A stretch of DNA of 48,420 nt from Synechococcaceae cyanobacterium (GTDB lineage: Bacteria; Cyanobacteriota; Cyanobacteriia; PCC-6307; Cyanobiaceae), in assembly GCA_947461705.1 (NCBI GenBank), contig CANHMF010000002.1, positions 1 through 48,420 on the forward strand. Reading direction: 5' to 3'. The translations under genes were made by a program, and so were the position numbers. Shown in pieces: positions 8,354-17,645 of this stretch (the first letter of the stretch is position 1; every line of letters begins with the position of its first letter). Under the pieces are notes generated by a model. It saw only the letters and a program-made list of their open reading frames with translations, did not search any database and was not told the origin of the DNA.

Positions 8354-9622
8354 ATGCCCGGCCGTCTGCTGGTTCTGAGCAACGGCCATGGGGAAGACCT
8401 GATCGCCCTGCGGGTGTTGCTCGCCCTGCACCAGCGTTGCCCGCAGCTGGAGCTGGCGGTGTTGCCCCTGGTGGGGGAGGGCACGGTGTTTGCCGCGGCG
8501 GAGCAGGCCGGGGTATTGCGCCGCATCGGCCCCAGGCGTCAGCTGCCCAGCGGTGGCTTCAGCAACCAGAGCCTGACGGGCTTGCTGCGGGATCTGGCGG
8601 CCGGTGTGCTGGGGCTGAGCTGGCGCCAGTGGCGACTGGTGCGGCGCTGGGGGCGCCATGGTGATCCCGTGCTGGCGGTGGGTGATCTCCTGCCCCTTCT
8701 GCTGGCCTGGGGCAGTGGCGCTCCCTATGGCTTCATTGGCACTCCCAAGAGCGATTACACCTGGCGTAGCGGTCCTGGTTCGGCGGGCTTGGCCGCTCTC
8801 TACCACCGCCTCAAGGGCAGCGAATGGGATCCCTGGGAATGGGCCTTGATGGGGCACGCCCGTTGCCGTCTGGTGGCCCTGCGCGATGGCCTCACGGCCA
8901 GGGGGTTGCGGCGCCATGGCGTGAGGGCCCTGGCTCCGGGCAATCCGATGATGGATGGCCTGGAGGGCATCCCCCTGCCCGCCGCCCTAGCGGGGCACCG
9001 TCGACTGGTGTTGCTGGGCGGCAGCCGGATGCCCGAGGCCCTTGGCAATCTCGAGCGCCTGCTGCTGGCCCTCGATCCCTGGGCGCTCCATCCGCCAGGC
9101 CCACCGCCGGCTGCTGGGCTGCTGGTGTTGGCTCCCACCGGCGCACGGCCCAGCCTTGACGATTGCCAGCCGCTGCTGCTGAGCCTGGGCTACGCACCGG
9201 CGGCCATCCCGGATGGCACAGGGGCGCAGGCGGCCTGGGGCCGGGGGGCAGTGCTGCTGCTGATTGGCAGTGGCGGGTTTGGCCGTTGGGCCAGCTGGGG
9301 CGAGGTGGGAGTGGCGGCAGCCGGCACCGCCACCGAGCAGTTGGTGGGGCTTGGCGTGCCCTGTCTGTCGTTGCCGGGGCCGGGGCCCCAGTTCAAATTG
9401 GGCTTTGCTCAGCGGCAGAGCCGTCTGCTGGGCGGGGCTGTGGGGGTGTGCCGCAGTGCCGCAGAGCTGGCGGACCGGCTGGAGCTCTTGTTGCGGGAGC
9501 CCTCCGACCGCCGTGCCTTGGGCCGCATGGGCCGCCGGCGCATGGGCCGGGCGGGTGGCAGTGCTGCCCTGGCGGAGCTGGTGCAGCAGCGGCTGGTGGA
9601 CACCGCCCGCGCCGCGGGATGA
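8354..9622 (+). CDS. Lipid-A-disaccharide synthase-related (LpxB-like) glycosyltransferase
   Basis: MPGRLLVLSNGHGEDLIALRVL... with late GTATEQLVGLGVPCLSLPGPGPQFKLGFAQRQSRLLG; pattern known from cyanobacterial LpxB-related proteins. Confidence 0.7.
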   Translation: MPGRLLVLSNGHGEDLIALRVLLALHQRCPQLELAVLPLVGEGTVFAAAEQAGVLRRIGPRRQLPSGGFSNQSLTGLLRDLAAGVLGLSWRQWRLVRRWGRHGDPVLAVGDLLPLLLAWGSGAPYGFIGTPKSDYTWRSGPGSAGLAALYHRLKGSEWDPWEWALMGHARCRLVALRDGLTARGLRRHGVRALAPGNPMMDGLEGIPLPAALAGHRRLVLLGGSRMPEALGNLERLLLALDPWALHPPGPPPAAGLLVLAPTGARPSLDDCQPLLLSLGYAPAAIPDGTGAQAAWGRGAVLLLIGSGGFGRWASWGEVGVAAAGTATEQLVGLGVPCLSLPGPGPQFKLGFAQRQSRLLGGAVGVCRSAAELADRLELLLREPSDRRALGRMGRRRMGRAGGSAALAELVQQRLVDTARAAG

Positions 9623-9653
9623 TGGGGGGTGAGCCCATGCCCGCACCCGTTCG

Positions 9654-9911
9654 ATGCCCGCACCCCAGGACAAGGACTTCGTGACGGCTTGCGGGCGGCT
9701 GGCCAGCCAGCTGAGCATCAGCATCGCCGCGGCCCGCCGCAAGGTGGAGCTGGTGGCCGCCAGGGAAGGGGTGCGGGACGCCGATGGCCGCCTGTTGATT
9801 GCCCAGAGGTTGCTGCTGGAATCCCAGGGGGTGAGTGCCGAATCCCGCCAGCTGCTGGATGTGCTGCTGGAGGCCGTGGCGGAGGAGGCCAACTACATCG
9901 GCGACGACTGA
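9654..9911 (+). CDS. Conserved hypothetical protein, 85 aa
   Basis: MPAPQDKDFVTACGRLASQLSISIAAARRKVELVAAREGVRDADGRLLIAQRLLLESQG...; compact helical ORF between two confident genes. Confidence 0.6.
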   Translation: MPAPQDKDFVTACGRLASQLSISIAAARRKVELVAAREGVRDADGRLLIAQRLLLESQGVSAESRQLLDVLLEAVAEEANYIGDD

Positions 9912-9934
9912 TCCGCTCCCTGTGCGGCAGGCGC

Positions 9935-10603
9935 TCAGCAGCGGTGCTCGAAGATCGCCCCGAAGCGGCCGCGATCGAGCTCGGCGATCACTGGGATGCA
10001 GGCAAAGCTGCGGCGGGCCAGGTCCATGCGCTCCTCGCGTTCCAGCATCTGCGTGAGCCGGTCGCGGGCGGCCAGCAGATAGCGCACGTCGTTGGCGGCG
10101 TAGGCGAGCTGGGTGTCGCTGAGGTCCTCCACCCGGCCCCAGTCGCTGCTCTGGGCGCCCTTGTCGAGTTCCACGCCGCAGAGTTCCTGCACCAGTTCCT
10201 TGAGCCCATGCCGGTTGGTGTAGGTGCGGGCCAGCCGGCTCCCCACCTTGGTGCAGAACAGGGGCGCCACGGCGATGCCCAGGCCCTCCCCGAGGGCCGC
10301 CACGTCAAAGCGGGCGAAGTGGAACACCTTTTCGATCGTGGGGGCCTCCATCAGTTGCTGGAGCAGGGGGGCCTGCCGTTGGCCGCGCTGGATGCGGATG
10401 CAGCACACGTTGTCGTGATCGTCGCTGATCTGCACCAGGCAGAGCCTGTCGCGGCCGTGCACCAGGCCCATGGCCTCCGTGTCCACGGCCAGGGCGCTGG
10501 AGGCCCCCAGCAGGGCATGCCATTCGGCATTCAGATCGCCATCGAGAACGGCAAAGCGAGCGGGGCTGGAGCCGGCGGCCGGGGCGCTGTGGGGGGTGGT
10601 CAT
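9935..10603 (-). CDS. Ribonuclease D-like 3'-5' exonuclease
   Basis: ALAVDTEAMGL...RLCLVQISDDHDNVCCIRI...VFHFARFDVAAL...DWGRVEDLSDTQLAYAANDVRYLLAARD; DEDD-type motifs. Confidence 0.9.
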   Translation of the reverse strand: MTTPHSAPAAGSSPARFAVLDGDLNAEWHALLGASSALAVDTEAMGLVHGRDRLCLVQISDDHDNVCCIRIQRGQRQAPLLQQLMEAPTIEKVFHFARFDVAALGEGLGIAVAPLFCTKVGSRLARTYTNRHGLKELVQELCGVELDKGAQSSDWGRVEDLSDTQLAYAANDVRYLLAARDRLTQMLEREERMDLARRSFACIPVIAELDRGRFGAIFEHRC

Positions 10604-10763
10604 GGCTGGTGGGTGAGGGCCGGAGGTCCCGGCCTGGACACTGTGCCGCCATCGTCGCGGACGCCGAGGCCCCTCCGCCCAAAACCCAAGATCGTCTATC
10701 GCTTTTGGGATTCGAGCCGAGACTGGGCTAGTTGGTGGGTAGAGCGCGCTCCGATAGGCCGTG

Positions 10764-11243
10764 ATGCGATCCACCCCTAAGCCCGCCCGCTCCGGCCTGG
10801 AGGTCATTCATGCCTTCTTCGCCCGGCCCGCCATTCAGCACCTGGGGCTGGAGCTGGCGGTGTGCTGGGTGCTGGAGCGCCTGTTGGAGGTCGACACCTA
10901 TCCCACGGCCCTGATGCACGATCTCGCTGCAGCCCATCCCAAGTTGCGCCTTTCCGAGACCGTGTTGCAGCAGGCTCTCACCTTTTTGGATCAGCAGGGA
11001 GCCATCAGCAGCTATGCCCAGCGCTGCCCGAGCCGGGGTCGCCCCCGGCGGATGCTTCACCTGCTGGAGGGCAGCCGCGAGCAGGCCCTGGGTCTGATGC
11101 TGCCGTGGCATCACTGGTTGGAGGAGAATGAGTTCCACCTTCGTGTTGAGGCTGGGTCCCATGCCACCAGCTCTGGGCTCCACGCTGCTGCTCACGGTTC
11201 TGCTGGCTGTCGGCCTGGTGTTCTTCCTTCGGGCTGCCAGTAA
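10764..11243 (+). CDS. Hypothetical protein (possible winged-helix-like), 3' end overlaps the next gene
   Basis: MRSTPKPARSGLEVIHAFFARPAIQHLGLELAVCWVLERLLEVDTYPTALMHDLAAAHPKLRLSETVLQQALTFLDQQGAISSYAQ...; the C-terminal ~38 aa lie in the alternative frame of the downstream gene. Confidence 0.6.
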   Translation: MRSTPKPARSGLEVIHAFFARPAIQHLGLELAVCWVLERLLEVDTYPTALMHDLAAAHPKLRLSETVLQQALTFLDQQGAISSYAQRCPSRGRPRRMLHLLEGSREQALGLMLPWHHWLEENEFHLRVEAGSHATSSGLHAAAHGSAGCRPGVLPSGCQ

Positions 11244-11715
11244 GGACCGCACCACCGTGGTGGAGGTGCGCTCCTCCAAGCCCCCGCTGGAGGTGTTGCC
11301 CGGCATTGCCGACTGGTTGCAGCAGCGCGGCTGGACGGCCGAGGACGCCAACCCGGAGCGGCGTCTGCTGCGCTTCCGTGGCCAGGTGGAGGCCAGCCCT
11401 GTGCTGGCGGTGTTGCTCTCGCTCCTGGGAGGCGTGGGTGCCGGTTGCCTGGGCCTGGTACTCCGCCAGCTGTTGCCCCAGTTGGGCTGGTGGCCGCTGC
11501 TGTTGGTGGGCCTCGGGCCGCTGGCGGGGGTGATCTACCGCCGCCGGGCTGCCCGGGCTGAAACCGTTGAGCTTCGGCTGATCAGCCACGACACCGCCAC
11601 CGGCAGCGCCCTGCGCCTGCGCGCCCACCGGGATGAACTGATTGCCCTGGAGCTGGAGATGGGACCGAAGCTGGGCCTGTTCAGCGACGGCAACCTGCTC
11701 AGTTCGCCGATCTAA
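11128..11715 (+). CDS. Cofactor assembly of complex C subunit B-like (CCB/DUF3529-type) membrane protein
   Basis: SD-like GAGGAG just upstream of ATG 11128; two hydrophobic segments and VVEVRSSKPPLEVLPGIADWLQQRGW...LLRFRGQVEASPVLAVLLSLLGGVG pattern. Confidence 0.65.
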   Translation: MSSTFVLRLGPMPPALGSTLLLTVLLAVGLVFFLRAASKDRTTVVEVRSSKPPLEVLPGIADWLQQRGWTAEDANPERRLLRFRGQVEASPVLAVLLSLLGGVGAGCLGLVLRQLLPQLGWWPLLLVGLGPLAGVIYRRRAARAETVELRLISHDTATGSALRLRAHRDELIALELEMGPKLGLFSDGNLLSSPI

Positions 11716-11718
11716 CGA

Positions 11719-12543
11719 ATGGGCCGCCGCCTTCCCCTGTTGCCCCTGGTGCTGGGCCTGGGGCTGCTGGCTCCGGCCTCAGCCCAACCCCTGGCCAGAG
11801 CCAGCGCCAGGGAGAGTGAGAGCCTCACCGGCCCCCGCAGTGCGCTGCAGAAGAACTGGATCGGCCTGCGGACGTTGCCGGCAGCCACCGAGATCCTGGT
11901 GATGGCGGGCCATGCCGATTCTCAGGGGATCGCCGGTTCAGGCACCGCCGGAGCCGCGGTGGCGCTGGCGGGCTTTGCCCCCATGCAGTCCGGCATCACC
12001 GACGAGCTCTACTGGAATCTGGCGGTGGCCCAGGCGGTGGTGGCCCGCGGTCAGTTGCGGGGCCTCGACATCCGCTACTACGAGCCGCCGCTGCGCACAA
12101 TCCACCACCAGGACGATCCGCGCACCAACTGGAGCGTGGGCCAGCGCCATGTCCGCAATGGGGGCTACGCCCTCGAGATTCACTTCGATGCCTACGGCTC
12201 GAGTGGCATCGGCTCCGGCGTGATCCCGGCCCTGCAGGGCCCCTTCACACGGGTGGACGAAAGCCTGGCCGCGGCCTTCGGTGCCTATCCGATGTGGTTC
12301 CGTGGCGGCCTGGGCGGGCCTCGCCGGGGGGTCACCTTGCTCGAGATCGGCAAGCTCGAAGGGGCCTTGGAAGCCACCCTGCGGGATCCCAGCCGTCGTG
12401 AGGCGGCCATCGCGTTCATCGCCGATCGCGTTGCGCTGGCCCTGGTGGGGGGCCTGGATCAGCCGCTCGCTAGCCCACCGCCCCGTGGGGTTGGCAGCGT
12501 GCCGCCAGGGAGGGGTCGCTCAGCCAGTTCTGGGGGCGGGTGA
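11719..12543 (+). CDS. Exported N-acetylmuramoyl-L-alanine amidase-like protein (divergent)
   Basis: Signal peptide, then [23 protein letters not shown] and [13 protein letters not shown], resembling the metal-binding and catalytic strand positions of Amidase_3. Confidence 0.5.
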   Translation: MGRRLPLLPLVLGLGLLAPASAQPLARASARESESLTGPRSALQKNWIGLRTLPAATEILVMAGHADSQGIAGSGTAGAAVALAGFAPMQSGITDELYWNLAVAQAVVARGQLRGLDIRYYEPPLRTIHHQDDPRTNWSVGQRHVRNGGYALEIHFDAYGSSGIGSGVIPALQGPFTRVDESLAAAFGAYPMWFRGGLGGPRRGVTLLEIGKLEGALEATLRDPSRREAAIAFIADRVALALVGGLDQPLASPPPRGVGSVPPGRGRSASSGGG

Positions 12544-13582
12544 ACAGATCAGTCAGCAGGGCCTCGCGGCTGCCGGCTGCGGCCTGATAGCCGTACTCCC
12601 AGCGCACCAACGGCGGCAGCGACATCAGGATCGACTCGGTGCGGCCATTGGTCTGCAGGCCGAAGATCGTGCCCCGGTCGAACACCAGGTTGAACTCCAC
12701 GTAGCGGCCGCGGCGGTAGAGCTGGAAGTCGCGCTCGCGGGTGCCGAAGGGGGTGAACTGACGTTTCTCGGCGATGGGCAGATAGCTCGGCAGGAAGGCG
12801 TTGCCGCAGGCGGAGGCCAGCTGGAACAGCTGTTCCCAGCTCTGGCTCACGGCCCCGACGGCCTGGCTGGCGGCCGCCGCGGGGCCGTTCGGATCCTGCC
12901 CCTTGTACAGCACGCCACGGGGATCCTGGTAGTCGTAGAAGATGCCGCCCACACCGCGGGTTTCCTGGCGGTGCTTGAGGAAGAAATACTCGTCGCACCA
13001 GGGCTTGAACACCGGGTAGTAGGCCGGGTTCACGCTGTCGCAGGCGCCCTTGAGGGTGCGGTGGAAGTGCTGGGCGTCTTCCAGGAACGGGTAGTAGGGG
13101 GTGAGGTCGGCGCCGCCGCCGAACCACCACACCGGCCCGGCCTCGAAGTAGCGGTAGTTGAGGTGAACGGTGGGGATATATGGATTGCGGGGATGGAGCA
13201 CCATCGAGGTGCCGGTGGCAAACCAGCGGTGCCCCTTGGCCTCTGGCCGCTGGCTGAGAATGGACGGGGGCAGTTCCGAGCCCTCCACCTCCGAGAAGTT
13301 CACACCGCCCTGCTCGAACACGCGGCCCTGCTTCATCACCCGGGAGCGGCCGCCACCGCCTTCTGGGCGCACCCAGCTCTCTTCGGCGAAGCTGCCCACG
13401 CCATCGAATTGCTCGAGGCCGGCGCAGATGGAGTCCTGCAGGCCCATCAGCAGGGCCTTGGCCCGAGCCCGCGAATCGGCGGGAGGGGCCTCCAGGGCCG
13501 GCGCGGCGGGCATGGCGTCGGCGCTGGCTGGGCGGAGCCCGGTCACCTTGTTCTTCGCGCGGGACAGCAGGCCCTTCAACAT
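12470..13582 (-). CDS. hemF: Oxygen-dependent coproporphyrinogen-III oxidase
   Basis: [28 protein letters not shown]...[31 protein letters not shown]...[34 protein letters not shown]. Confidence 0.97.
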   Translation of the reverse strand: MLKGLLSRAKNKVTGLRPASADAMPAAPALEAPPADSRARAKALLMGLQDSICAGLEQFDGVGSFAEESWVRPEGGGGRSRVMKQGRVFEQGGVNFSEVEGSELPPSILSQRPEAKGHRWFATGTSMVLHPRNPYIPTVHLNYRYFEAGPVWWFGGGADLTPYYPFLEDAQHFHRTLKGACDSVNPAYYPVFKPWCDEYFFLKHRQETRGVGGIFYDYQDPRGVLYKGQDPNGPAAAASQAVGAVSQSWEQLFQLASACGNAFLPSYLPIAEKRQFTPFGTRERDFQLYRRGRYVEFNLVFDRGTIFGLQTNGRTESILMSLPPLVRWEYGYQAAAGSREALLTDLFTRPQNWLSDPSLAARCQPHGAVG

Positions 13583-13747
13583 CAACGCCACACCCCAGGG
13601 GGTGCCAGATAAGCGCCTCACCTTTTCAGCCCGCGGCCCCGGCGCACAAGCTCTCGAGAGAGTTTGTCATCACGATCATGGAATGTCTGGACCTGAAGGC
13701 GCCAGAACGGGGCCCCTAGGATCCAGGCCCTCGCTCAGTTCCGCCGG

Positions 13748-14866
13748 ATGGCCAGCGCCGATCCAGCTCTCGCCCAGGCCCTCGCCGCGCTTGAGCCCCT
13801 CCAGGATGCCGGCAGTGGTCGCAGCCTGCTGGCGTTGGAGTGGATCCAGCAGGTGCGCCTGCAGGGCAGTCGTGTGGTGTTCCGTCTGGCGCTGCCGGGC
13901 TTTGCCAACAGCCAGCGGGAGCGGATCGCGGCGGAAGCCCGCACAGCCTTGCTGCAACTCAGCGGGATTGATGACGTTCAGATCGAATTGGCACAGCCCG
14001 CTGAAGCGGCGGCGGCCCATGCCCATAGCCATGGCGGCGCCCCCATTGGTGCCGCGGGCCACGGTGGTGGTGGTCCGGAGCGCCAGCCCGTACCCGGGGT
14101 GAAGCAAGTGATTGCCGTGAGCAGTGGCAAGGGCGGCGTTGGCAAGAGCACCGTGGCGGTGAACCTGGCCTGCGCCCTGGCGGCCAGTGGCCTCAAGGTG
14201 GGCCTGCTGGATGCCGACATCTACGGCCCCAATGCCCCCACGATGCTCGGGGTGGCCGACCGCACTCCCGAGGTGCGGGGCAGCGGCAACGAGCAGATCC
14301 TCACCCCGATCGAGAGCTGTGGCATCGCCATGGTGTCGATGGGGTTGCTGATCGCCGAGAACCAGCCGGTGATCTGGCGTGGACCGATGCTCAACGGCAT
14401 CATTCGCCAGTTCCTCTACCAGGTGGACTGGGGCGAGCGGGATGTGCTCGTGGTGGATCTTCCCCCCGGCACGGGAGATGCCCAGCTCAGCCTGGCCCAG
14501 GCCGTGCCCATGGCCGGTGTGATTGTGGTCACCACCCCGCAGACCGTGTCTTTACAGGATGCGCGGCGTGGGCTGGCCATGTTCCTGCAGATGGGTGTGC
14601 CGGTGCTGGGGGTGGTGGAGAACATGACGGCGTTCATTCCGCCCGATGCGCCCGACAAGCGCTACGAACTGTTCGGCTCCGGTGGCGGGGCCCTGCTGGC
14701 CGAGGAGGCCGGCGTGCCGCTGCTGGCCCAGTTGCCCATGGAACTGGCGGTGGTTCAGGGCGGTGATGCGGGTCGGCCGGCGGTGCTCAGCGCCCCCGCC
14801 TCGCTCACGGCCGAGGCCTTCCGCCGCTTGGCTGATCGGGTTCTCGGCGGCGTGCCGGTGGCATGA
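13748..14866 (+). CDS. mrp: Mrp/ApbC/NBP35-family Fe-S carrier P-loop ATPase
   Basis: IAVSSGKGGVGKSTVAVNLACALAASGLKVGLLDADIYGPNAPTMLG deviant Walker A; LVVDLPPGTGDAQLSLAQ. Confidence 0.95.
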   Translation: MASADPALAQALAALEPLQDAGSGRSLLALEWIQQVRLQGSRVVFRLALPGFANSQRERIAAEARTALLQLSGIDDVQIELAQPAEAAAAHAHSHGGAPIGAAGHGGGGPERQPVPGVKQVIAVSSGKGGVGKSTVAVNLACALAASGLKVGLLDADIYGPNAPTMLGVADRTPEVRGSGNEQILTPIESCGIAMVSMGLLIAENQPVIWRGPMLNGIIRQFLYQVDWGERDVLVVDLPPGTGDAQLSLAQAVPMAGVIVVTTPQTVSLQDARRGLAMFLQMGVPVLGVVENMTAFIPPDAPDKRYELFGSGGGALLAEEAGVPLLAQLPMELAVVQGGDAGRPAVLSAPASLTAEAFRRLADRVLGGVPVA

Positions 14867-16146
14867 CGGTGCTCGGCCTCTGGGGCAGGCGCGCCGGCAT
14901 GTTCGGCAGCGGCAAGCTGCGTCGCCGCGGCTGGCCGGACGGCGTGGACAAGCTGCTCTGGTGGATCCCCCTGGCGATGATCTTCATCGCCGGAATCCTG
15001 ATCGCCAGCACCCAGCGCCAGGCCGATTACGCCGACTGGTATCAGCACTGGGTCACCGCTGCCGTGGGCATGGCCATCGCCCTGCTGTTGGCGCGGGTGC
15101 CCCTGGAGCGGATCAGCAGCTGGCAGTGGCCCATCTATGGCGCCATGGTGGCCAGCCTCATCGCCGTGCGGATCGTGGGCGTCAGTGCCCTCGGTGCCCA
15201 GAGCTGGATCAACATCGCCGGCTTCCACGTGCAGCCCTCCGAGTTCGCGAAGGTGGCGGCGATCCTGTTGCTGGCCAGGGTGTTGTCCCGCCATCCGGTG
15301 GAGCGCCCCGTGGATCTCCTGCGGCCTGTGGCGATGATCAGCATCCCCTGGCTGCTGGTGTTTGTTCAGCCAGATCTGGGCAGCTCGCTGGTGTTCGGCG
15401 CCGTGCTGCTCGTGATGATGTTCTGGTCGCGCATTCCCGGGGCGTGGGTGATGCTGTTCATGGCACCGCTGTTCACGGCGATCCTGGCCGGTGCCTTCCC
15501 CTGGCTGCTATTCGCCTGGATTCCGGCCATGGGCTGGTTGGCCTGGACATCCCTGCCCTGGAAACGGGTGGGGCTCGCTGTGGGGCTGGCTGTGCAGGCC
15601 GCCTTTGCCGTGGGGACCCCCTGGCTCTGGAACAACTTTCTGCAGCCCCACCAGCGCGCCCGGCTCACCCTGTTTCTCGATCCCTCCCAGGACCCCCTTG
15701 GCGGGGGCTATCACCTGCTGCAGAGCACGGTGGGGATTGGCTCCGGGGGCCTCCTGGGCACCGGTTTGATGCAGGGCCACCTCACGCTGCTGCGCTTCAT
15801 CCCCGAGCAGCACACCGATTTCATCTTCAGTGCCCTGGGCGAGGAAACCGGGTTCATCGGCTCGATGGTGGTGGTGCTGGGGTTTGTGGTGTGGATCTGG
15901 CGGTTGCTCCAGATCGCCGGTAAGGCCCGCACGGACTACGAGTCGCTCGTGGTGGTGGGGATTGGGGCGATGGTGATGTTCCAAGTGGTGGTGAACATCA
16001 ACATGACCATCGGCCTGGGGCCGATCACCGGCATTCCCTTGCCCTGGCTGAGCTATGGCCGCTCGGCCATGCTCGTGAACTTCATCGCCCTTGGCCTGTG
16101 CGCCTCGGTGGCTCGCCGCGGCATCTCCGCCCAGGGCCGCCGCTGA
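14863..16146 (+). CDS. rodA: Rod shape-determining protein RodA (SEDS family)
   Basis: ALGAQSWINIAGFHVQPSEFAKVAAILLLARVL...LTLFLDPSQDPLGGGYHLLQSTVGIGSGGLLGTG...FIPEQHTDFIFSALGEETGFIGS; 4-bp overlap with mrp. Confidence 0.95.
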   Translation: MTVLGLWGRRAGMFGSGKLRRRGWPDGVDKLLWWIPLAMIFIAGILIASTQRQADYADWYQHWVTAAVGMAIALLLARVPLERISSWQWPIYGAMVASLIAVRIVGVSALGAQSWINIAGFHVQPSEFAKVAAILLLARVLSRHPVERPVDLLRPVAMISIPWLLVFVQPDLGSSLVFGAVLLVMMFWSRIPGAWVMLFMAPLFTAILAGAFPWLLFAWIPAMGWLAWTSLPWKRVGLAVGLAVQAAFAVGTPWLWNNFLQPHQRARLTLFLDPSQDPLGGGYHLLQSTVGIGSGGLLGTGLMQGHLTLLRFIPEQHTDFIFSALGEETGFIGSMVVVLGFVVWIWRLLQIAGKARTDYESLVVVGIGAMVMFQVVVNINMTIGLGPITGIPLPWLSYGRSAMLVNFIALGLCASVARRGISAQGRR

Positions 16147-17525
16147 TGGCGGCCTCAGCCAGCGGCAGCCTGGATTCCCTGCGGCAGCTGTTGGCCGCGG
16201 GTGTCCCCGCTGGCCGCAGCGACGAGGACAGCATTCGCCGCCAGTGGTGGGCGGCCCTCGCCACCCTTCAGGAGGATTTCCTGCTGCCCTTGCAGCCCCT
16301 GCAGGGGGTGTGGCTGGCCTCGCCCCTGCCGGCCCTCTATGAACCAGCCCTGCTCGCCCAGTTGCAGGGCTGGGTGTGGGCTCCGGAGGAGCTGGGGGAC
16401 CTCTTCACCCAGGCGGCTCCCCTGTTGCCCAGCTCCCGGGCCGCCAGTGCGCCGCCGGCTCGGGAGGCCCTCGGTGGCTTCAGTCGGCTGCCCTTGGAGG
16501 AGGGCGATGGCAGTGATCCCCTGCTGCTGGTGATCACCCCCCAGCTGCAGGTGGCCATGACCCTGGCGGGCCCCCCCCAGGCGCGGCAGCTGGTGGTGCG
16601 CTTTGATCCATCCACCCTGTCGGCGGCCCTGACCCTGCTGGATGGGCGCCTGCAGCGCTCCGCTCCGCACCAGGGCAGACGGTTGCGGGAGGCGTTGCAG
16701 GGCCTCGGCCCGCTGCAGAGCGATGGCCAACTGGCGGAGGCGTTCTGGCCGCGGCTGGCGGAGCGGCTGGCCACCATGGCTCCAAGCGTGACCCTCCAGC
16801 CCCTGGTGCACCGCAGTGAGGGCCAGGAGGCGAAGCCTGGCCCCAGCAGTGAACTGGCCCTGCTTGAGGCCCTCACCCATGAGGTGCGTACCCCCCTGGC
16901 CACCATTCGCACCCTGATTCGCTCCCTGCTGCGCCGCGCCGATCTCTCCGCCCTGGTACGCCAGCGGCTGCAGCAGATCGATGGCGAATGCAGTGAGCAG
17001 ATCGATCGCTTCGGCCTGATCTTCCACGCCGCTGAACTGCAGCGCCAGCCGGGTTCGGAGCCGGCTCAGCGGCTGGCCCGTACCGACCTGGCAGAGCTGC
17101 TGCGTCAGCTGGAGCCCCTCTGCCGGCACCAGCTGGAACGCCGCGGCCTGCTGCTGGAGCTCGAGATGGCGGCGGACCTGCCGCCGGTGCTCAGTGATCC
17201 CAGCCGCCTCGAGACCATGCTCGGCGGGTTGATCGATCGGTTCAGCCGTGGCCTGCCGGCTGGCTCGCGTGTGCTGCTCAGCCTACAGCCGGCCGGGTCG
17301 CGGCTCAAGCTGCGGCTCAGCGGGGCCGGTGACCCGGCATTTAGCGCCGAGCCGGAGGCTGGCGAACGCCGCTCCGTGGGACCTGTGCTCAGTTGGAACC
17401 CCGGCACCGGCAGTCTGCAGCTCAGTCGCCAGGCCACCCAGCGCCTGTTCCACAGCCTTGGTGGGCGGCTCACCGAGCGCTCGGGCAACGACCTCACGGT
17501 GTTCTTCCCCGTGGCTCCCGGCTAG
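16146..17525 (+). CDS. Sensor histidine kinase-like protein with divergent ATP-binding domain
   Basis: H-box ALLEALTHEVRTPLATIRTLIRSLLRR is clear; canonical N- and G-boxes are not recognisable in the C-terminal third. Confidence 0.75.
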   Translation: MAASASGSLDSLRQLLAAGVPAGRSDEDSIRRQWWAALATLQEDFLLPLQPLQGVWLASPLPALYEPALLAQLQGWVWAPEELGDLFTQAAPLLPSSRAASAPPAREALGGFSRLPLEEGDGSDPLLLVITPQLQVAMTLAGPPQARQLVVRFDPSTLSAALTLLDGRLQRSAPHQGRRLREALQGLGPLQSDGQLAEAFWPRLAERLATMAPSVTLQPLVHRSEGQEAKPGPSSELALLEALTHEVRTPLATIRTLIRSLLRRADLSALVRQRLQQIDGECSEQIDRFGLIFHAAELQRQPGSEPAQRLARTDLAELLRQLEPLCRHQLERRGLLLELEMAADLPPVLSDPSRLETMLGGLIDRFSRGLPAGSRVLLSLQPAGSRLKLRLSGAGDPAFSAEPEAGERRSVGPVLSWNPGTGSLQLSRQATQRLFHSLGGRLTERSGNDLTVFFPVAPG

Positions 17526-17532
17526 GCGTTTG

Positions 17533-17560
17533 TTGACGGGTGTGAAGAGAGGGCTAGACC
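17533..17560 (+). promoter_or_regulatory. Candidate sigma70-type promoter of psaD
   Basis: TTGACG (17533-17538), 16-bp spacer, TAGACC (17555-17560), directly after the upstream stop codon and about 85 bp before psaD. Confidence 0.35.
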
Positions 17561-17645
17561 CGTCTGTCTGCCCCAAAACACGGTGCTAGCTTCCGAGCGA
17601 AACGGTCTGCCGATTCCCTTCTCAGGACCCTTCTCTGAAAAAGCC

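Noticed and set aside
12281-13612. 443-aa plus-strand ORF
   Set aside because: Antisense to hemF; no domain signal.
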